Notes under the pieces: model-generated | The model's database searches: none | The model's input: only the letters and a program-made list of their open reading frames with translations | What the model was told of the DNA's origin: nothing | Program-made: the position numbers and the translations under genes | Shown here: positions 1 to 8,245 of the stretch, one piece after another | How positions within the stretch are numbered: the stretch's first letter is position 1 | How the letters are laid out: every line of letters begins with the position of its first letter | Source of the DNA: an uncultured Bacilli bacterium | GTDB taxonomy: Bacteria > Bacillota_I > Bacilli_A > RF39 > UBA660 | DNA length: 48,476 nt | Assembly (NCBI GenBank): GCA_944363785.1 | Contig: CALVVF010000013.1 | Span: 1 to 48,476, forward strand | Reading direction: 5' to 3'

Positions 1-25
1 ATGTCTATTTTCGTGATTTTTGACA

Positions 26-34
26 TGGTATAAT
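26..34 (+). promoter_or_regulatory. Extended -10 promoter, first gene
   Basis: TGG-TATAAT forms an extended -10 element at 26-34, about 85 bases before the first gene. No good -35 hexamer lies 17 bases upstream, as is usual for this promoter type. The leader that follows contains an inverted repeat, ATTGAC (52-57) and GTCAAT (70-75), which could be an operator. Confidence 0.5.
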
Positions 35-120
35 ATTTTTATAAATTTAGTATTGACAAAACTTAGATAGTCAATTTAGCGATGAGTCAGAAAATAGGAA
101 TTTGCTAAGGAGTTGTTATG

Positions 121-750
121 ATGTTAGTATCAGAAAAAATTACAAATGCAGATTTAGAATTGTATGCTCAAAAAGTAAAAGAAGATATAAAATATGGCGG
201 CGAAGGTATATTAATAGATGAAGCTTTGAAAAAAAATCCATATAATAATAACAAATCTATCGTTGCTATGAAAATTTGTCTAATAGATATTACCAATGGA
301 ACTAATTTAAGTAGAAATCTTGGTAAAAAAGGTGGATTATATAAATTATCAGAAAAAATAGCATCATCAAATTTTGATGAAAGAGTCAAAAACGGAGATA
401 TTTCTATTGTAGAAGAATTAGCAAGATGGACTAAAGAAGAATTGGGTAAAAATCTATTTTCATTTATAACAAAGTATTGTTTATATCATAATAATCACTG
501 TTATGAAAAAGATGATTTTGCTATATATGATTCAGTAGTAAGTAAAAACCTACATAAATATATAACCGAAGAAGAATATTATAGTGTTACTGGTAAGAAA
601 CTAAGAAAAAACTCATTTGCTAAATTAAAAGATGAATATAATTATGAGGAATATATGCGAATAATAGATTATATAATCCAAAAAAATAATATAACAGTAG
701 ATAAACCGCATAGAAAGCTTGATTGGTTTATTTGGTATAAAAATAGATAA
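121..750 (+). CDS. Hypothetical protein, possible OGG-like HhH fold
   Basis: A 209-residue soluble protein. Two ATG codons are adjacent (118 and 121); AAGGAG at 107-112 gives an 8-base spacing to the second, which is chosen. The middle holds the pattern LFSFITKYCLYHN followed by FAIYDSVVSK. This resembles the FxSKYCxFHNP...PIYDS pattern I associate with 8-oxoguanine-glycosylase-like (OGG fold) proteins of mobile and defence loci, but no catalytic Lys/Asp pair can be placed with confidence. No signal peptide or membrane segment is seen. It is monocistronic, with its own promoter and terminator. The gene is real; the function is a weak guess. Confidence 0.75.
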   Translation: MLVSEKITNADLELYAQKVKEDIKYGGEGILIDEALKKNPYNNNKSIVAMKICLIDITNGTNLSRNLGKKGGLYKLSEKIASSNFDERVKNGDISIVEELARWTKEELGKNLFSFITKYCLYHNNHCYEKDDFAIYDSVVSKNLHKYITEEEYYSVTGKKLRKNSFAKLKDEYNYEEYMRIIDYIIQKNNITVDKPHRKLDWFIWYKNR

Positions 751-762
751 TAATTTGTAAAG

Positions 763-788
763 AGATTATCGATGGATAGTCTTTTTTT
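763..788 (+). terminator. Intrinsic terminator of the first gene
   Basis: An 8-bp stem (AGATTATC with GATAGTCT, one G-U pair) with loop GATG is followed by seven T residues. Confidence 0.8.
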
Positions 789-791
789 CTA

Positions 792-820
792 TTGACATGT
801 ATTATGCGATGTACTATAGA
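792..820 (+). promoter_or_regulatory. Strong promoter without an intact gene
   Basis: TTGACA (792-797), a 17-base spacer and TATAGA (815-820) make a near-consensus sigma-A promoter. No intact gene starts behind it. Confidence 0.6.
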
Positions 821-1024
821 TAATATGAATATGACTTTAATTATTTGTAGCATTATAAGTGTTGTTATATATGATTTCTTGGATAGTATCATTACAAAAA
901 ATAAAAAGTTTTAATTAAAAAAAGTAATATAAGAAAGTGTTTAAAATGTGATATTGAAATGGTAGAAATTTAGATGAAAAATGGAAAGAGGTGGGGATAA
1001 AATACAAATGTTAATAAGCATTGC
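821..1024 (+). other. Intergenic region with a possible gene remnant
   Basis: A 29-codon reading frame at 825-914 ends in FLDSIITKNKKF. It has no ribosome binding site and begins almost at the predicted transcription start of the promoter at 792-820. It may be a leaderless small peptide or the tail of a decayed gene. Nothing else recognisable is present up to 1024. Confidence 0.3.
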
Positions 1025-1053
1025 TTGTAGCAACGGACTGTTCTTTATATAAT
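1025..1053 (+). promoter_or_regulatory. Promoter of the first XRE membrane regulator
   Basis: TTGTAG (1025-1030), a 17-base spacer and TATAAT (1048-1053). Because the promoter lies inside a possible in-frame 5' extension starting at 1021, it supports the downstream start at 1078. Confidence 0.7.
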
Positions 1054-1077
1054 ACTTGTAAAGAAAGGAGTTGTAAA

Positions 1078-1587
1078 ATGCTAAAAAATAACATTAAAGC
1101 AATAAGAAAGTCAAAAGGACTTTCACAAGAAGAACTTGCAGTAAAATTAAATGTCGTTAGACAAACAATTTCTAAATGGGAACAAGGTTTGTCAGTTCCA
1201 GATGCAGAAATGTTAACCTCAATATCAGAGACTCTTGAAACCCCTGTAAGCACATTACTTGGAGAAAATATTACTGAATCTAAAACAGATGATTTAAAAA
1301 CAATTTCTGAAAAACTAGAAATAATAAACTTACAATTATCAAAAAGAAACGAAGAAAAAAGAAAAATGGTTCATTGGTTACTAATATCATTGTGTATAAT
1401 CATAATCATTATTTTCATAGCTTTAGTTTTACTAAATAGTCCATACTTAAATTGGGATTATAGTAATCCTGAAAAAGCTGTTTTAGGAGTTGCTTTTCAT
1501 TCTTTTGAATGGTTATTTATCAGAATAGCACCAATCATCCTTATTGGATTAATTATTGGAATTTTCTTAACTAGAAAAAAAGATTAA
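1078..1587 (+). CDS. XRE-family regulator with C-terminal membrane domain
   Basis: A 169-residue protein. Residues 1-65 are a Cro/C1-type helix-turn-helix (LSQEELAVKLNVVRQTISKWEQG). A short charged linker and two hydrophobic segments (about residues 98-120 and 145-165) follow, so the DNA-binding domain is probably tethered to the membrane. The start is set by AAAGGAG at 1065-1070, just behind the promoter. A second protein of the same design begins at 2444, with an unknown soluble protein between them. The family is common in Bacillota; ligands and targets are unknown, and nothing here shows what is regulated. Confidence 0.88.
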   Translation: MLKNNIKAIRKSKGLSQEELAVKLNVVRQTISKWEQGLSVPDAEMLTSISETLETPVSTLLGENITESKTDDLKTISEKLEIINLQLSKRNEEKRKMVHWLLISLCIIIIIIFIALVLLNSPYLNWDYSNPEKAVLGVAFHSFEWLFIRIAPIILIGLIIGIFLTRKKD

Positions 1588-1654
1588 AATATTTGAAACT
1601 ATTTAGACTACAAATTATAATTTAGTACTTACTTAGAAAACAATGATCTATAAG

Positions 1655-1688
1655 GCAGATCGACTAATGTAGTAGATTTGCTTTTTTT
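1655..1688 (+). terminator. Intrinsic terminator
   Basis: GCAGATC (1655-1661) pairs with GATTTGC (1675-1681) with one G-U pair. An inner ACTA/TAGT pairing extends the stem, and seven T residues follow. Confidence 0.75.
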
Positions 1689-1745
1689 ATGGTAAAATAT
1701 TTAATATAGTTGGAGGTATAACGAAAAAAGAAGAGGTGATTAATT

Positions 1746-2342
1746 ATGTGGAGTGATCAACAAGAAAAAGAATATACAAAAAAATATTTAGCTCAAATTA
1801 TTCAAATAGCAGGTGAAATAAAAGAAACTTATGACCAGAATACAGATGGAAAAGAAGATTTAGGAAATATTGGTATTGTTTTAAATAATAAAATGGTAGA
1901 AATATATCAAATTTATGCAAGAAATAATGTCTCCTATGCCCCGTCTGCTTTAAAAAATGTAATTTTCTTTTATTTAACGGATCTCACATTGGATGCCATA
2001 AATAAATTACAAGAATATGTAGATGTATTTGCTGTAAATATCGATAAGATAAATGCACAAGAAGAAACACTTGAAATTCTGGCTCAAGCTAATGAAAAAC
2101 TTCAAGAATATAGAGAATTCTCTGATAAAATATTTGCGTTTGATATCAATAGAGATATTGTACATGCCGTAGAGAAAGATATAGAACATAGTCAAGAAAT
2201 TGGTAGAGAAGGTGGTTATGATCGTTATTTAGAAAATCCTGCAGAACTAATTAACAATTATAATCAAGAACTCGAATCTTTAGGGATGACAACAAGAGTT
2301 CCCATGTCTTTAATCGAAAATAAAGATACGTTTAAACACTAA
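1746..2342 (+). CDS. Hypothetical soluble helical protein
   Basis: A 198-residue protein that I do not recognise. It is charged and apparently all-helical, with a likely coiled coil around residues 90-125 (repeated Glu/Gln-rich heptads) and no membrane segment or signal peptide. The start has an AGAGGTGAT ribosome binding site (1732-1740). It lies between two membrane-tethered XRE regulators, each with its own promoter, so it may belong to a regulated cassette, but no partner or motif supports a specific role. Confidence 0.75.
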   Translation: MWSDQQEKEYTKKYLAQIIQIAGEIKETYDQNTDGKEDLGNIGIVLNNKMVEIYQIYARNNVSYAPSALKNVIFFYLTDLTLDAINKLQEYVDVFAVNIDKINAQEETLEILAQANEKLQEYREFSDKIFAFDINRDIVHAVEKDIEHSQEIGREGGYDRYLENPAELINNYNQELESLGMTTRVPMSLIENKDTFKH

Positions 2343-2365
2343 TCAAATAATATTGTTAAAACTCT

Positions 2366-2394
2366 TTGACAAACTTCCAAAGTACTTCTATAGA
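2366..2394 (+). promoter_or_regulatory. Promoter of the second XRE membrane regulator
   Basis: TTGACA (2366-2371), 17 bases, TATAGA (2389-2394). The spacer contains the palindrome AAGTACTT (2380-2387), a possible operator for autoregulation. A second TATAAT (2415-2420) lies closer to the gene but lacks a -35 partner. Confidence 0.65.
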
Positions 2395-2443
2395 TTTGTT
2401 AACCGTCTATTATCTATAATGGTCAGTGAAAGGAGAAATAGAA

Positions 2444-2794
2444 ATGAAGTTAGGTGAAAACATTTTAAAGTTAAGAAAACAAAATGGATTATCCCAAGAA
2501 CAACTAGGGGAACAAATAGGAGTTACTAGACAGACAATTTCTAATTGGGAATTAAATGAAACAACACCCAATCCAGAACAATTAAAGGCTTTATCTAAAG
2601 TATTAAGTATTAGCCTTGATGAATTATTAGATAATGATGTTAAAGGAGTTTTAATGAAAAAAGTTAGCAATACTGAGCAATTAGCTGGAACAATTAATAA
2701 AGGATTAAGAATTTTTGGCAAAGGTTTTCTAATATATGTTGTACTAGTAGTAGTTGCTTTAATTAGTTTAGTTATATATTCTTTGGTTAAATAA
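2444..2794 (+). CDS. XRE-family regulator with one membrane helix
   Basis: A 116-residue protein. The N-terminal 65 residues form an HTH_3 domain (LSQEQLGEQIGVTRQTISNW). A basic linker and a single hydrophobic helix (about residues 93-113) end the protein, which stops in a few residues after the helix. ATG 2444 is used because AGGAG (2431-2435) lies 8 bases upstream; an in-frame GTG at 2426 would sit before the ribosome binding site. It is a shorter relative of the regulator at 1078. Membrane-attached XRE proteins of this kind are widespread but mostly uncharacterised. Confidence 0.87.
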   Translation: MKLGENILKLRKQNGLSQEQLGEQIGVTRQTISNWELNETTPNPEQLKALSKVLSISLDELLDNDVKGVLMKKVSNTEQLAGTINKGLRIFGKGFLIYVVLVVVALISLVIYSLVK

Positions 2795-2810
2795 TTAAAC
2801 TACCGTTTAT

Positions 2811-2846
2811 AAAGTAAATCACCAATATAGGAGATTTACTTTATTT
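2811..2846 (+). terminator. Intrinsic terminator
   Basis: A perfect 10-bp stem (AAAGTAAATC 2811-2820 with GATTTACTTT 2833-2842), a short inner CC/GG pairing and a broken T run. Confidence 0.7.
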
Positions 2847-2856
2847 TATGATGTAA

Positions 2857-3020
2857 TTTAGTATAAATAAAGTAGTAAATAATAATTGGAAAAGAATAGT
2901 TGAACAGTATAAGAAAATACTTAAAGATAATCAAGATTTTGAAGTAGTGATCAAAAAAATGCTTGGGCTAAATACAATTTATATATTGACTCTATTATGA
3001 AAACTATTCTAGATTTTTAA
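2857..3020 (+). pseudogene. Frameshifted 3' remnant of an unknown gene
   Basis: A start-less reading frame encodes WKRIVEQYKKILKDNQDF and then, after an A7 tract (2953-2959), drifts to a stop. Adding one A restores a frame reading AWAKYNLYIDSIMKTILDF to a TAA at 3018-3020. The charged, coherent protein on both sides of the homopolymer suggests a real C-terminus with a one-base deletion (or a sequencing error). The 5' part of the gene is missing, and I cannot assign a family. Confidence 0.4.
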
Positions 3021-3024
3021 AATA

Positions 3025-3033
3025 TGATATAAT
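3025..3033 (+). promoter_or_regulatory. Extended -10 promoter of the DUF3048 gene
   Basis: TGA-TATAAT at 3025-3033, 30 bases before the chosen start codon. Confidence 0.6.
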
Positions 3034-3063
3034 GATCATAAGATAGAAGTAGGAGTGATAGTA

Positions 3064-4137
3064 GTGAAAAAAAGAAAGCTTCAGTTAAATAAAAAAACAA
3101 GAATTATTTTATGGAGTCTATTAATCGTTTTAATTATAGTTGGAGTATTATTATTCTTCTTTGTTAATCAAGCAAATAAAGACGATTCTAACAAGAAAGA
3201 AAATGAGAATCAACAAGAAGAACAAACACCAGAACCGGTTCCTGAAAAGAAACTACAAATTATTGACTTAGATTCTAAGAGTCGTAATGTTGCAGTAATG
3301 ATCAATAATATTCGTAACGTATGGGGATATCAATCTGGCCTACAAGATGCTTATTTAGTCTATGAGATGATTGTTGAAGGTGGATATACTCGTTTAATGG
3401 CAATTTATAAAGATAAGATGCCAGAGAGGATTGGTTCTGTTCGAAGTGCTCGTCCATATTATTTAGATTATGCTTTAGAAAATGATGCTTTATATATTCA
3501 TTTTGGGGGTAGTGATCAAGCACTTAGAGACATTCGTACATTAGGAATTTCCAATATAAATTTCTTGTATGACAGTGGTTATTGGCGGGATCGCTCATTA
3601 GGCCTTGCTACTGAACATACAGCATTTACTTCGATGGAAAACATCAATCAACAAGTAGCTAGAAAAGGTTATCGAACGACAACGGATTTTTCACCTGTTT
3701 TCCATTACAGTGTGGATGAAGTAGATTTAGCTAGCCATGGTACAGTAATGCCCGCTAACCGGGTTTATATCGATTATTCAGGTAGCCGTAATACTAGTTT
3801 TGATTATGATCCAGTAAACAAAGTATATTACCGTAGCCAAAATGGGACTGCACATAAAGATTATATAACCGGTAATCAGTACACAGTAAAAAATATCATT
3901 ACATACCAAGTACGAAATTATAGCTTAGATAGTTATGGTCGTCAAGCCTTAGACAATATTGGAAGTGGAAAAGGATACTATATTACTAATGGTCAGGCAA
4001 TCGAGATTACTTGGGAGAAAAAAAGTAGAGGGGAAAAGACCGTTTATCGCTATATGGATGGTACCGAAATTGAACTTAATGATGGAAATACCCATGTAGA
4101 AATTCAACCCTTAGGTAGAACTTTGACGATCGAGTAA
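3064..4137 (+). CDS. DUF3048 (YerB-like) membrane-anchored protein
   Basis: A 357-residue protein with a basic N-terminus, one membrane helix (about residues 13-36), a Glu/Gln/Pro-rich linker to about 70, and the DUF3048 region beyond (VAVMINNIRNVWGYQSG, RIGSVRSARPYY, YIHFGGSDQA). YerB of Bacillus is the named relative; it is usually a lipoprotein, whereas here a plain helix without a lipobox Cys anchors it. The domain should face outward. GTG 3064 is chosen because AGGAG (3051-3055) is 8 bases upstream; GTG 3055 would overlap the binding site. It has its own promoter and terminator. The biochemical role of the family is unknown. Confidence 0.88.
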   Translation: MKKRKLQLNKKTRIILWSLLIVLIIVGVLLFFFVNQANKDDSNKKENENQQEEQTPEPVPEKKLQIIDLDSKSRNVAVMINNIRNVWGYQSGLQDAYLVYEMIVEGGYTRLMAIYKDKMPERIGSVRSARPYYLDYALENDALYIHFGGSDQALRDIRTLGISNINFLYDSGYWRDRSLGLATEHTAFTSMENINQQVARKGYRTTTDFSPVFHYSVDEVDLASHGTVMPANRVYIDYSGSRNTSFDYDPVNKVYYRSQNGTAHKDYITGNQYTVKNIITYQVRNYSLDSYGRQALDNIGSGKGYYITNGQAIEITWEKKSRGEKTVYRYMDGTEIELNDGNTHVEIQPLGRTLTIE

Positions 4138-4144
4138 GTATTAT

Positions 4145-4171
4145 AAGAAGTAGAGATACTTCTTTTCTTTT
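4145..4171 (+). terminator. Intrinsic terminator
   Basis: A perfect 8-bp stem (AAGAAGTA/TACTTCTT) with loop GAGA and TTTTCTTTT. Confidence 0.85.
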
Positions 4172-4253
4172 CGTAAAAATTTCAATAAAGACTTGATTTT
4201 TCTTTTTTAAAAGAGTATTGTGGTTCATATATTATTTTTTGAAAGGATTAATT

Positions 4254-4406
4254 ATGGAAATTAGAGCGAGTCATGACATAGTTTATGAGTTAGATAAAAT
4301 CGTCTTTTGGTTAAAGATGTTTTCTTGCTGTTTCCTTTTAAAAGTGATTATGAGTAAAAAAAGTATGGCGAATAAATACCGTCATGCTTTTTGTTTTGGG
4401 AGGTAA
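4254..4406 (+). CDS. Small ORF directly upstream of the Rel gene
   Basis: A 50-residue frame with a moderate ribosome binding site (AAAGG, 7 bases upstream) ending two bases before the Rel start codon. The GGGAGG of the Rel gene lies inside its last codons, an arrangement that would couple translation. It has a hydrophobic stretch (FWLKMFSCCFLLKVIM) and no known motif. It could be a translated leader or a chance frame. Confidence 0.35.
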   Translation: MEIRASHDIVYELDKIVFWLKMFSCCFLLKVIMSKKSMANKYRHAFCFGR

Positions 4407-4408
4407 AG

Positions 4409-5860
4409 ATGGAAAAGACTAATTTGTCATTACAAAATTTACAGAATATGGTAAGGACTTATAATCCTGATGCTATTGATATAATTACTAAAGCCTATTA
4501 TGATGCCGAAAATTTACATGCCGGAACTTTTCGTCAGAGTGGAGAGCCATATATTACCCATCCTCTTGAGGTTGCTTGTATCCTAGCTGAGATGCATGCT
4601 GATTCCGATACGATCTGTGCCGGACTCTTACACGATGTATGTGAAGATACCGAGGCAACAAAAGAAGATATTTCCCGGGAATTTAATCAAACTGTTGCCA
4701 ATTTAGTCGACGGGGTAACTAAGATAAGTAAGATGAATTTTTCATCAAAACATGATCAAAACTTAGCCAATACTAGAAAAATTATTACGGGTTTAACGAG
4801 TGATGTACGAATTATTATCATTAAGCTAGCCGATCGACTTCATAATATGAGAACTCTACAATTTAAATCAGAATTTAAACAAAAAGAAAATGCTATGGAA
4901 ACGATGGATATTTTTGTTCCTTTGGCTTACTATATTGGTGCTTATCGAATTAAATCAGAATTAGAAGACTTGTCTCTTCGCTATCTTTATCCAGAAAAAT
5001 ATTTTCGAATTGAAGAGATTAAATGGCGAGTCGAAGAAGAAAGTAAACATTGTCTCATGGAGATGCTACAAACGATTCAAGAAATATTAAATCATGAACA
5101 AATTCCTCATGAGATTAAAGTACGAACGAAAAATATTTATGGAATTTATAAACGTTTGACAGAAGGACATAAGTTATCTGATATTCATGATCTTTTGGCT
5201 CTTAAAGTTATGGTAGATAATATTAAAAATTGTTATCAAACATTGGGGTTAGTTCATTCTAAATATCATCCGATTAATGATAAGTTTAAAGATTATATTT
5301 ATAATCCTAAGACTAATATGTACCGTTCTATACATACGACTGTTTTTGGGGAAGATGATCGTTTAGTCCAGACTCAGATTAGAACTTTTGAAATGGATAA
5401 AATTGCTTCCTTTGGATTAACTGCTTACTGGGATATTCATAAAGGACAAGCTCGGGATGAGATGCAGAAAGAATTAAAGAATAAATATCAATTTTTTCAA
5501 TCATTAGTAGAGATTAACAGTATGTTTTCTGATAATCAAGAGTTTGTCCATCAAGTAAAAACGGAACTATTTTCTGATAAAGTTTATGTCTATACGACAA
5601 AGGGAGAAATTATCGAATTACCGAAAGGTGCTACAGTTATTGATTTTGCCTATCATATTCATTCAGATATTGGAAATCAAATGGTCGGAGCGATCGTCAA
5701 TGATCGAGAGGTAAATTTAGATTATGCGTTACAGAATAAAGATCGAGTTCGTATTATTACCGATATTCTATCTTTCGGTCCTAGGGAAGAATGGTTAGGC
5801 AAAGTACAAACCACAACCGCTAAACGAAAAATTAAAGAGTTTATGAGAAAAGAAAGATAA
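4409..5860 (+). CDS. rel: Short RelA/SpoT homologue: hydrolase intact, synthetase degenerate
   Basis: A 483-residue (p)ppGpp enzyme. The HD hydrolase (about 1-195) keeps its metal and catalytic positions: the first His in HAGTFRQSGEPYITHP, HD at 75-76, ED at 79-80, and KLADRLHNM with Asp 142. The synthetase (about 230-345) keeps RTKNIYGIY, DLLALKVMV and KFKDYI, but the catalytic Glu of the usual (V/I)EVQIRT motif is Gln 321 (VQTQIRT, codon 5369-5371), and the following conserved His/Glu positions also differ (MDKIASFGLTAYW). A TGS domain fills about 389-452. The long C-terminal regulatory part, including ACT, is absent, against about 730 residues for a full Rel. Predicted to degrade rather than make (p)ppGpp. 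ATG 4409 follows GGGAGG. Confidence 0.93.
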   Translation: MEKTNLSLQNLQNMVRTYNPDAIDIITKAYYDAENLHAGTFRQSGEPYITHPLEVACILAEMHADSDTICAGLLHDVCEDTEATKEDISREFNQTVANLVDGVTKISKMNFSSKHDQNLANTRKIITGLTSDVRIIIIKLADRLHNMRTLQFKSEFKQKENAMETMDIFVPLAYYIGAYRIKSELEDLSLRYLYPEKYFRIEEIKWRVEEESKHCLMEMLQTIQEILNHEQIPHEIKVRTKNIYGIYKRLTEGHKLSDIHDLLALKVMVDNIKNCYQTLGLVHSKYHPINDKFKDYIYNPKTNMYRSIHTTVFGEDDRLVQTQIRTFEMDKIASFGLTAYWDIHKGQARDEMQKELKNKYQFFQSLVEINSMFSDNQEFVHQVKTELFSDKVYVYTTKGEIIELPKGATVIDFAYHIHSDIGNQMVGAIVNDREVNLDYALQNKDRVRIITDILSFGPREEWLGKVQTTTAKRKIKEFMRKER

Positions 5861-5861
5861 T

Positions 5862-5892
5862 AAAAAAGACCGCTAATTGCGAGTCTTTATTC
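5862..5892. terminator. Bidirectional terminator between rel and the ABC exporter
   Basis: AAAGAC-CGC pairs with GCG-A-GTCTTT (one bulged A) around loop TAATT. T runs stand on both sides, so it can serve the converging transcripts. Confidence 0.7.
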
Positions 5893-7038
5893 ATTAAATA
5901 ATACTTTTTCCGATTTATACTGTTTGATAATGATGTAAAGAGTTACTCCAATAATGATTATTGTCGATACTAGCATCACTTCAATTTCTAAGATATTAAT
6001 GTTTCCGGCAGTGATATCAGTAAATAGTAGAGTGAAATTTAAGAATGGAACTAAAGCGAGTAATAAGCTACTTTTTACATTAATCATGAAAGCAATCATG
6101 CCTGGGAAGAACGAAATGAAGGTGAGTGGAGTTAAGGCGCTTTGTGCTTCTTTAAAGGTTTTACATTTGCTGGCAATCGCGATACATAAACCACTGATTA
6201 AGAAAGAGTAGGCGATAATCACGATGAGAGCAAAGATAAAGCTTGCACTTGGTAACATGAGATTTACCCCTTCGTAGATCGTGAACATATCTTGAACGAT
6301 GACTAGGGAAATAAGCATTAAGATAAAGCTGATTAATCCAGTAATAATAGAAGAGAGGGATACACTTAAGAATTTTCCAATGATGATATCTTTACTTTTG
6401 ATAGGAAAAGTAAGTAATGTTTCTAGTGTACCTCGTTCTTTTTCTCCGGCTGTTGTATCGGTAGCTGGATAAGTGGCAGATACGGTAATTGCCATGATGA
6501 TAAATAAAAATGCATAGTTGGTAATGTAAGAAGCATAGAAATTATCTGCTTCTTTGATGTCTTTTTTTACATTAATGATATTAATGACATCGTCTGATGC
6601 GATGTTGTTATCGGTTAAGTATTCAGTTTGAAGATATTCTTTGTAAGTGTTGAAGTAACTTTCTACTAGGCTACCTGCATAGCTTGTTGTTTCATTATCG
6701 TCTCCATGAATGGTATAAAGATTATCTTCTTTCGTGACGTATAAATCGATTTCTCCTTCTTGGTAAGCATTTTCGATTTTCTCTAAGCTTTCGTAATAGT
6801 TCACACTGATCCCACTATCTTGGGCAAGTTTTTTCTCCTCTTCACTCATTTCATAATTAAACCCAATTTGATTATATTCTTCTAATGGTTTATTGATTTG
6901 TGCTTCGAATAAGGCACTCATCCCAATGATTAGTAAAGGAATCATAATCGGAATAATCAACATCATCGATAACGATTTTTTATCATTGAACATTTCTCGT
7001 AATTCTTTTTTTAAGATATTCCATAGATTATTCTTCAT
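5887..7038 (-). CDS. ABC-2 type exporter permease (NatB-like)
   Basis: A 383-residue membrane protein: one N-terminal helix, a large outer domain (about residues 50-170) and five or six C-terminal helices. The cytoplasmic turn TAGEKERGTLETLLTFP is typical of the NatB/YhaP-type ABC-2 permeases, which export sodium or small toxic molecules. The start is the Met at 7038, behind a perfect GGAGGTGATC that lies in the last codons of the ATPase gene (11-base overlap), so the two are translationally coupled. Substrate unknown; sodium export is only the family's best-known example. Confidence 0.88.
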   Translation of the reverse strand: MKNNLWNILKKELREMFNDKKSLSMMLIIPIMIPLLIIGMSALFEAQINKPLEEYNQIGFNYEMSEEEKKLAQDSGISVNYYESLEKIENAYQEGEIDLYVTKEDNLYTIHGDDNETTSYAGSLVESYFNTYKEYLQTEYLTDNNIASDDVINIINVKKDIKEADNFYASYITNYAFLFIIMAITVSATYPATDTTAGEKERGTLETLLTFPIKSKDIIIGKFLSVSLSSIITGLISFILMLISLVIVQDMFTIYEGVNLMLPSASFIFALIVIIAYSFLISGLCIAIASKCKTFKEAQSALTPLTFISFFPGMIAFMINVKSSLLLALVPFLNFTLLFTDITAGNINILEIEVMLVSTIIIIGVTLYIIIKQYKSEKVLFNE

Positions 7039-7786
7039 GTTGATCACCTCCAATCAAAGTAAAGAAGGCATCTCTTAAGTTAGTGGTTTTGGTTTTCTTT
7101 TTAATTTCATCGGGTGTTCCTTCTTGAATAATGATACCCTTGTTAATCATAATGACGTAATCACAGATGTTTTCTGCTTCTTCCATATAATGAGTTGAGT
7201 AAAGAATCGTCTTTTTTTGTTTCTTTTCTTTTTTAATGAAATCCAAAATGACCTGACTAGAGATGATATCTAATCCACTTGTCGCCTCATCTAAAATGTA
7301 ATATTTTGGGTTATGAACCATACATCTAGCAATATTTACTCGTTGTGTTTGTCCGGTTGATAGTTTTTCGATTTTATTGTATAGAAATTCATTCATATGG
7401 AGAGTATCTGCGATTTTCTTTATTCTTTTTTCACTCGTTTCTTTATCTACTCCATAAATATCACAACACATTTTGAGTAATTGATAAGTAGAGAAGGTAT
7501 TATAGATTTTGGTATTACCAGATAAGTAGGCAATACTTTTTTTGATTTTGATTTCATCTTTTTGATAAGTTAGTCCATCAAAATCAATTTCTCCTTCTGT
7601 TGGTTCTAGAATTCCCGCAATCATTCGTAATAATGTTGTTTTTCCAGCCCCATTTGGGCCTAAAATCCCAATAATTTCTCCTTCTTTCGCTTGGAAGGTA
7701 ATTCCATTATCGGCATAGAATTCTTCTTTTTGTTTTTTCTTGTTGTATCGTACAAATTTCTTTTTCAAGTTTTTAACTGTTAACAT
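7028..7786 (-). CDS. ABC exporter ATPase (NatA-like)
   Basis: A 252-residue ATP-binding subunit: Walker A GPNGAGKTT, signature LSTGQTQRV (Thr in place of the usual second position), Walker B YYILDEATSGLD and switch His in STHYMEEAE. It powers the permease encoded by the overlapping downstream gene and sits at the inner membrane face. The ribosome binding site AAAGGAG is 7 bases from the ATG. A TATAAT box lies about 25 bases upstream without a clear -35. Confidence 0.93.
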   Translation of the reverse strand: MLTVKNLKKKFVRYNKKKQKEEFYADNGITFQAKEGEIIGILGPNGAGKTTLLRMIAGILEPTEGEIDFDGLTYQKDEIKIKKSIAYLSGNTKIYNTFSTYQLLKMCCDIYGVDKETSEKRIKKIADTLHMNEFLYNKIEKLSTGQTQRVNIARCMVHNPKYYILDEATSGLDIISSQVILDFIKKEKKQKKTILYSTHYMEEAENICDYVIMINKGIIIQEGTPDEIKKKTKTTNLRDAFFTLIGGDQHEE

Positions 7787-7845
7787 ATTTTTTCTCCTTT
7801 GTTCATGATTATACTATATTTCTTTTCAAAACACTCTTAAAAAAG

Positions 7846-8244
7846 TTATTTTTTTTCACTTTTATTTTCAAAATATTCGTCGATATTTTCTTGTATAGTT
7901 TCTCTTTGTTTTTCTTTTTTCGGAACCATGAGAAAGAGTTCTACGATATCGGTTACGATGAAGACTAACCATGTAGTTAGAAAATATGAACGTAGGCTAT
8001 CTTTAACGAATAATAGAATTAGACTAATGCAGATAATGGTAAATAAAATTAGTTTAGCTAAATTATTTTGATAACTGATTCCTTTTTCTTGTAGAGGCTT
8101 TCTAATTCCATAGTTAATCGCTAAATAATTAAAGGGAATAAGAACAATGACTGGTAAACTATAAATACTAGGTATATGAAGAATATAGATAAAGTGGGCA
8201 AGTAATAAAATTAGGGGATAGCGATATAAAACCGTCAGTTTCAT
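7846..8244 (-). CDS. Small membrane protein in the OpuC-like operon
   Basis: A 132-residue protein with about four hydrophobic helices and a charged C-terminal tail rich in Lys/Glu. I do not recognise a family. ATG 8244 stands one base after the stop of the binding-protein-permease gene, behind GAGGAG in that gene's last codons, so it is the third gene of the importer operon. It may be an accessory or unrelated membrane protein carried along. Confidence 0.8.
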   Translation of the reverse strand: MKLTVLYRYPLILLLAHFIYILHIPSIYSLPVIVLIPFNYLAINYGIRKPLQEKGISYQNNLAKLILFTIICISLILLFVKDSLRSYFLTTWLVFIVTDIVELFLMVPKKEKQRETIQENIDEYFENKSEKK

Positions 8245-8245
8245 C

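Noticed and set aside
4409-5860. Rel gene as a 3'-truncated pseudogene
   Set aside because: The TGS domain is complete and a normal stop and terminator follow; the C-terminal loss looks stable rather than a frameshift.
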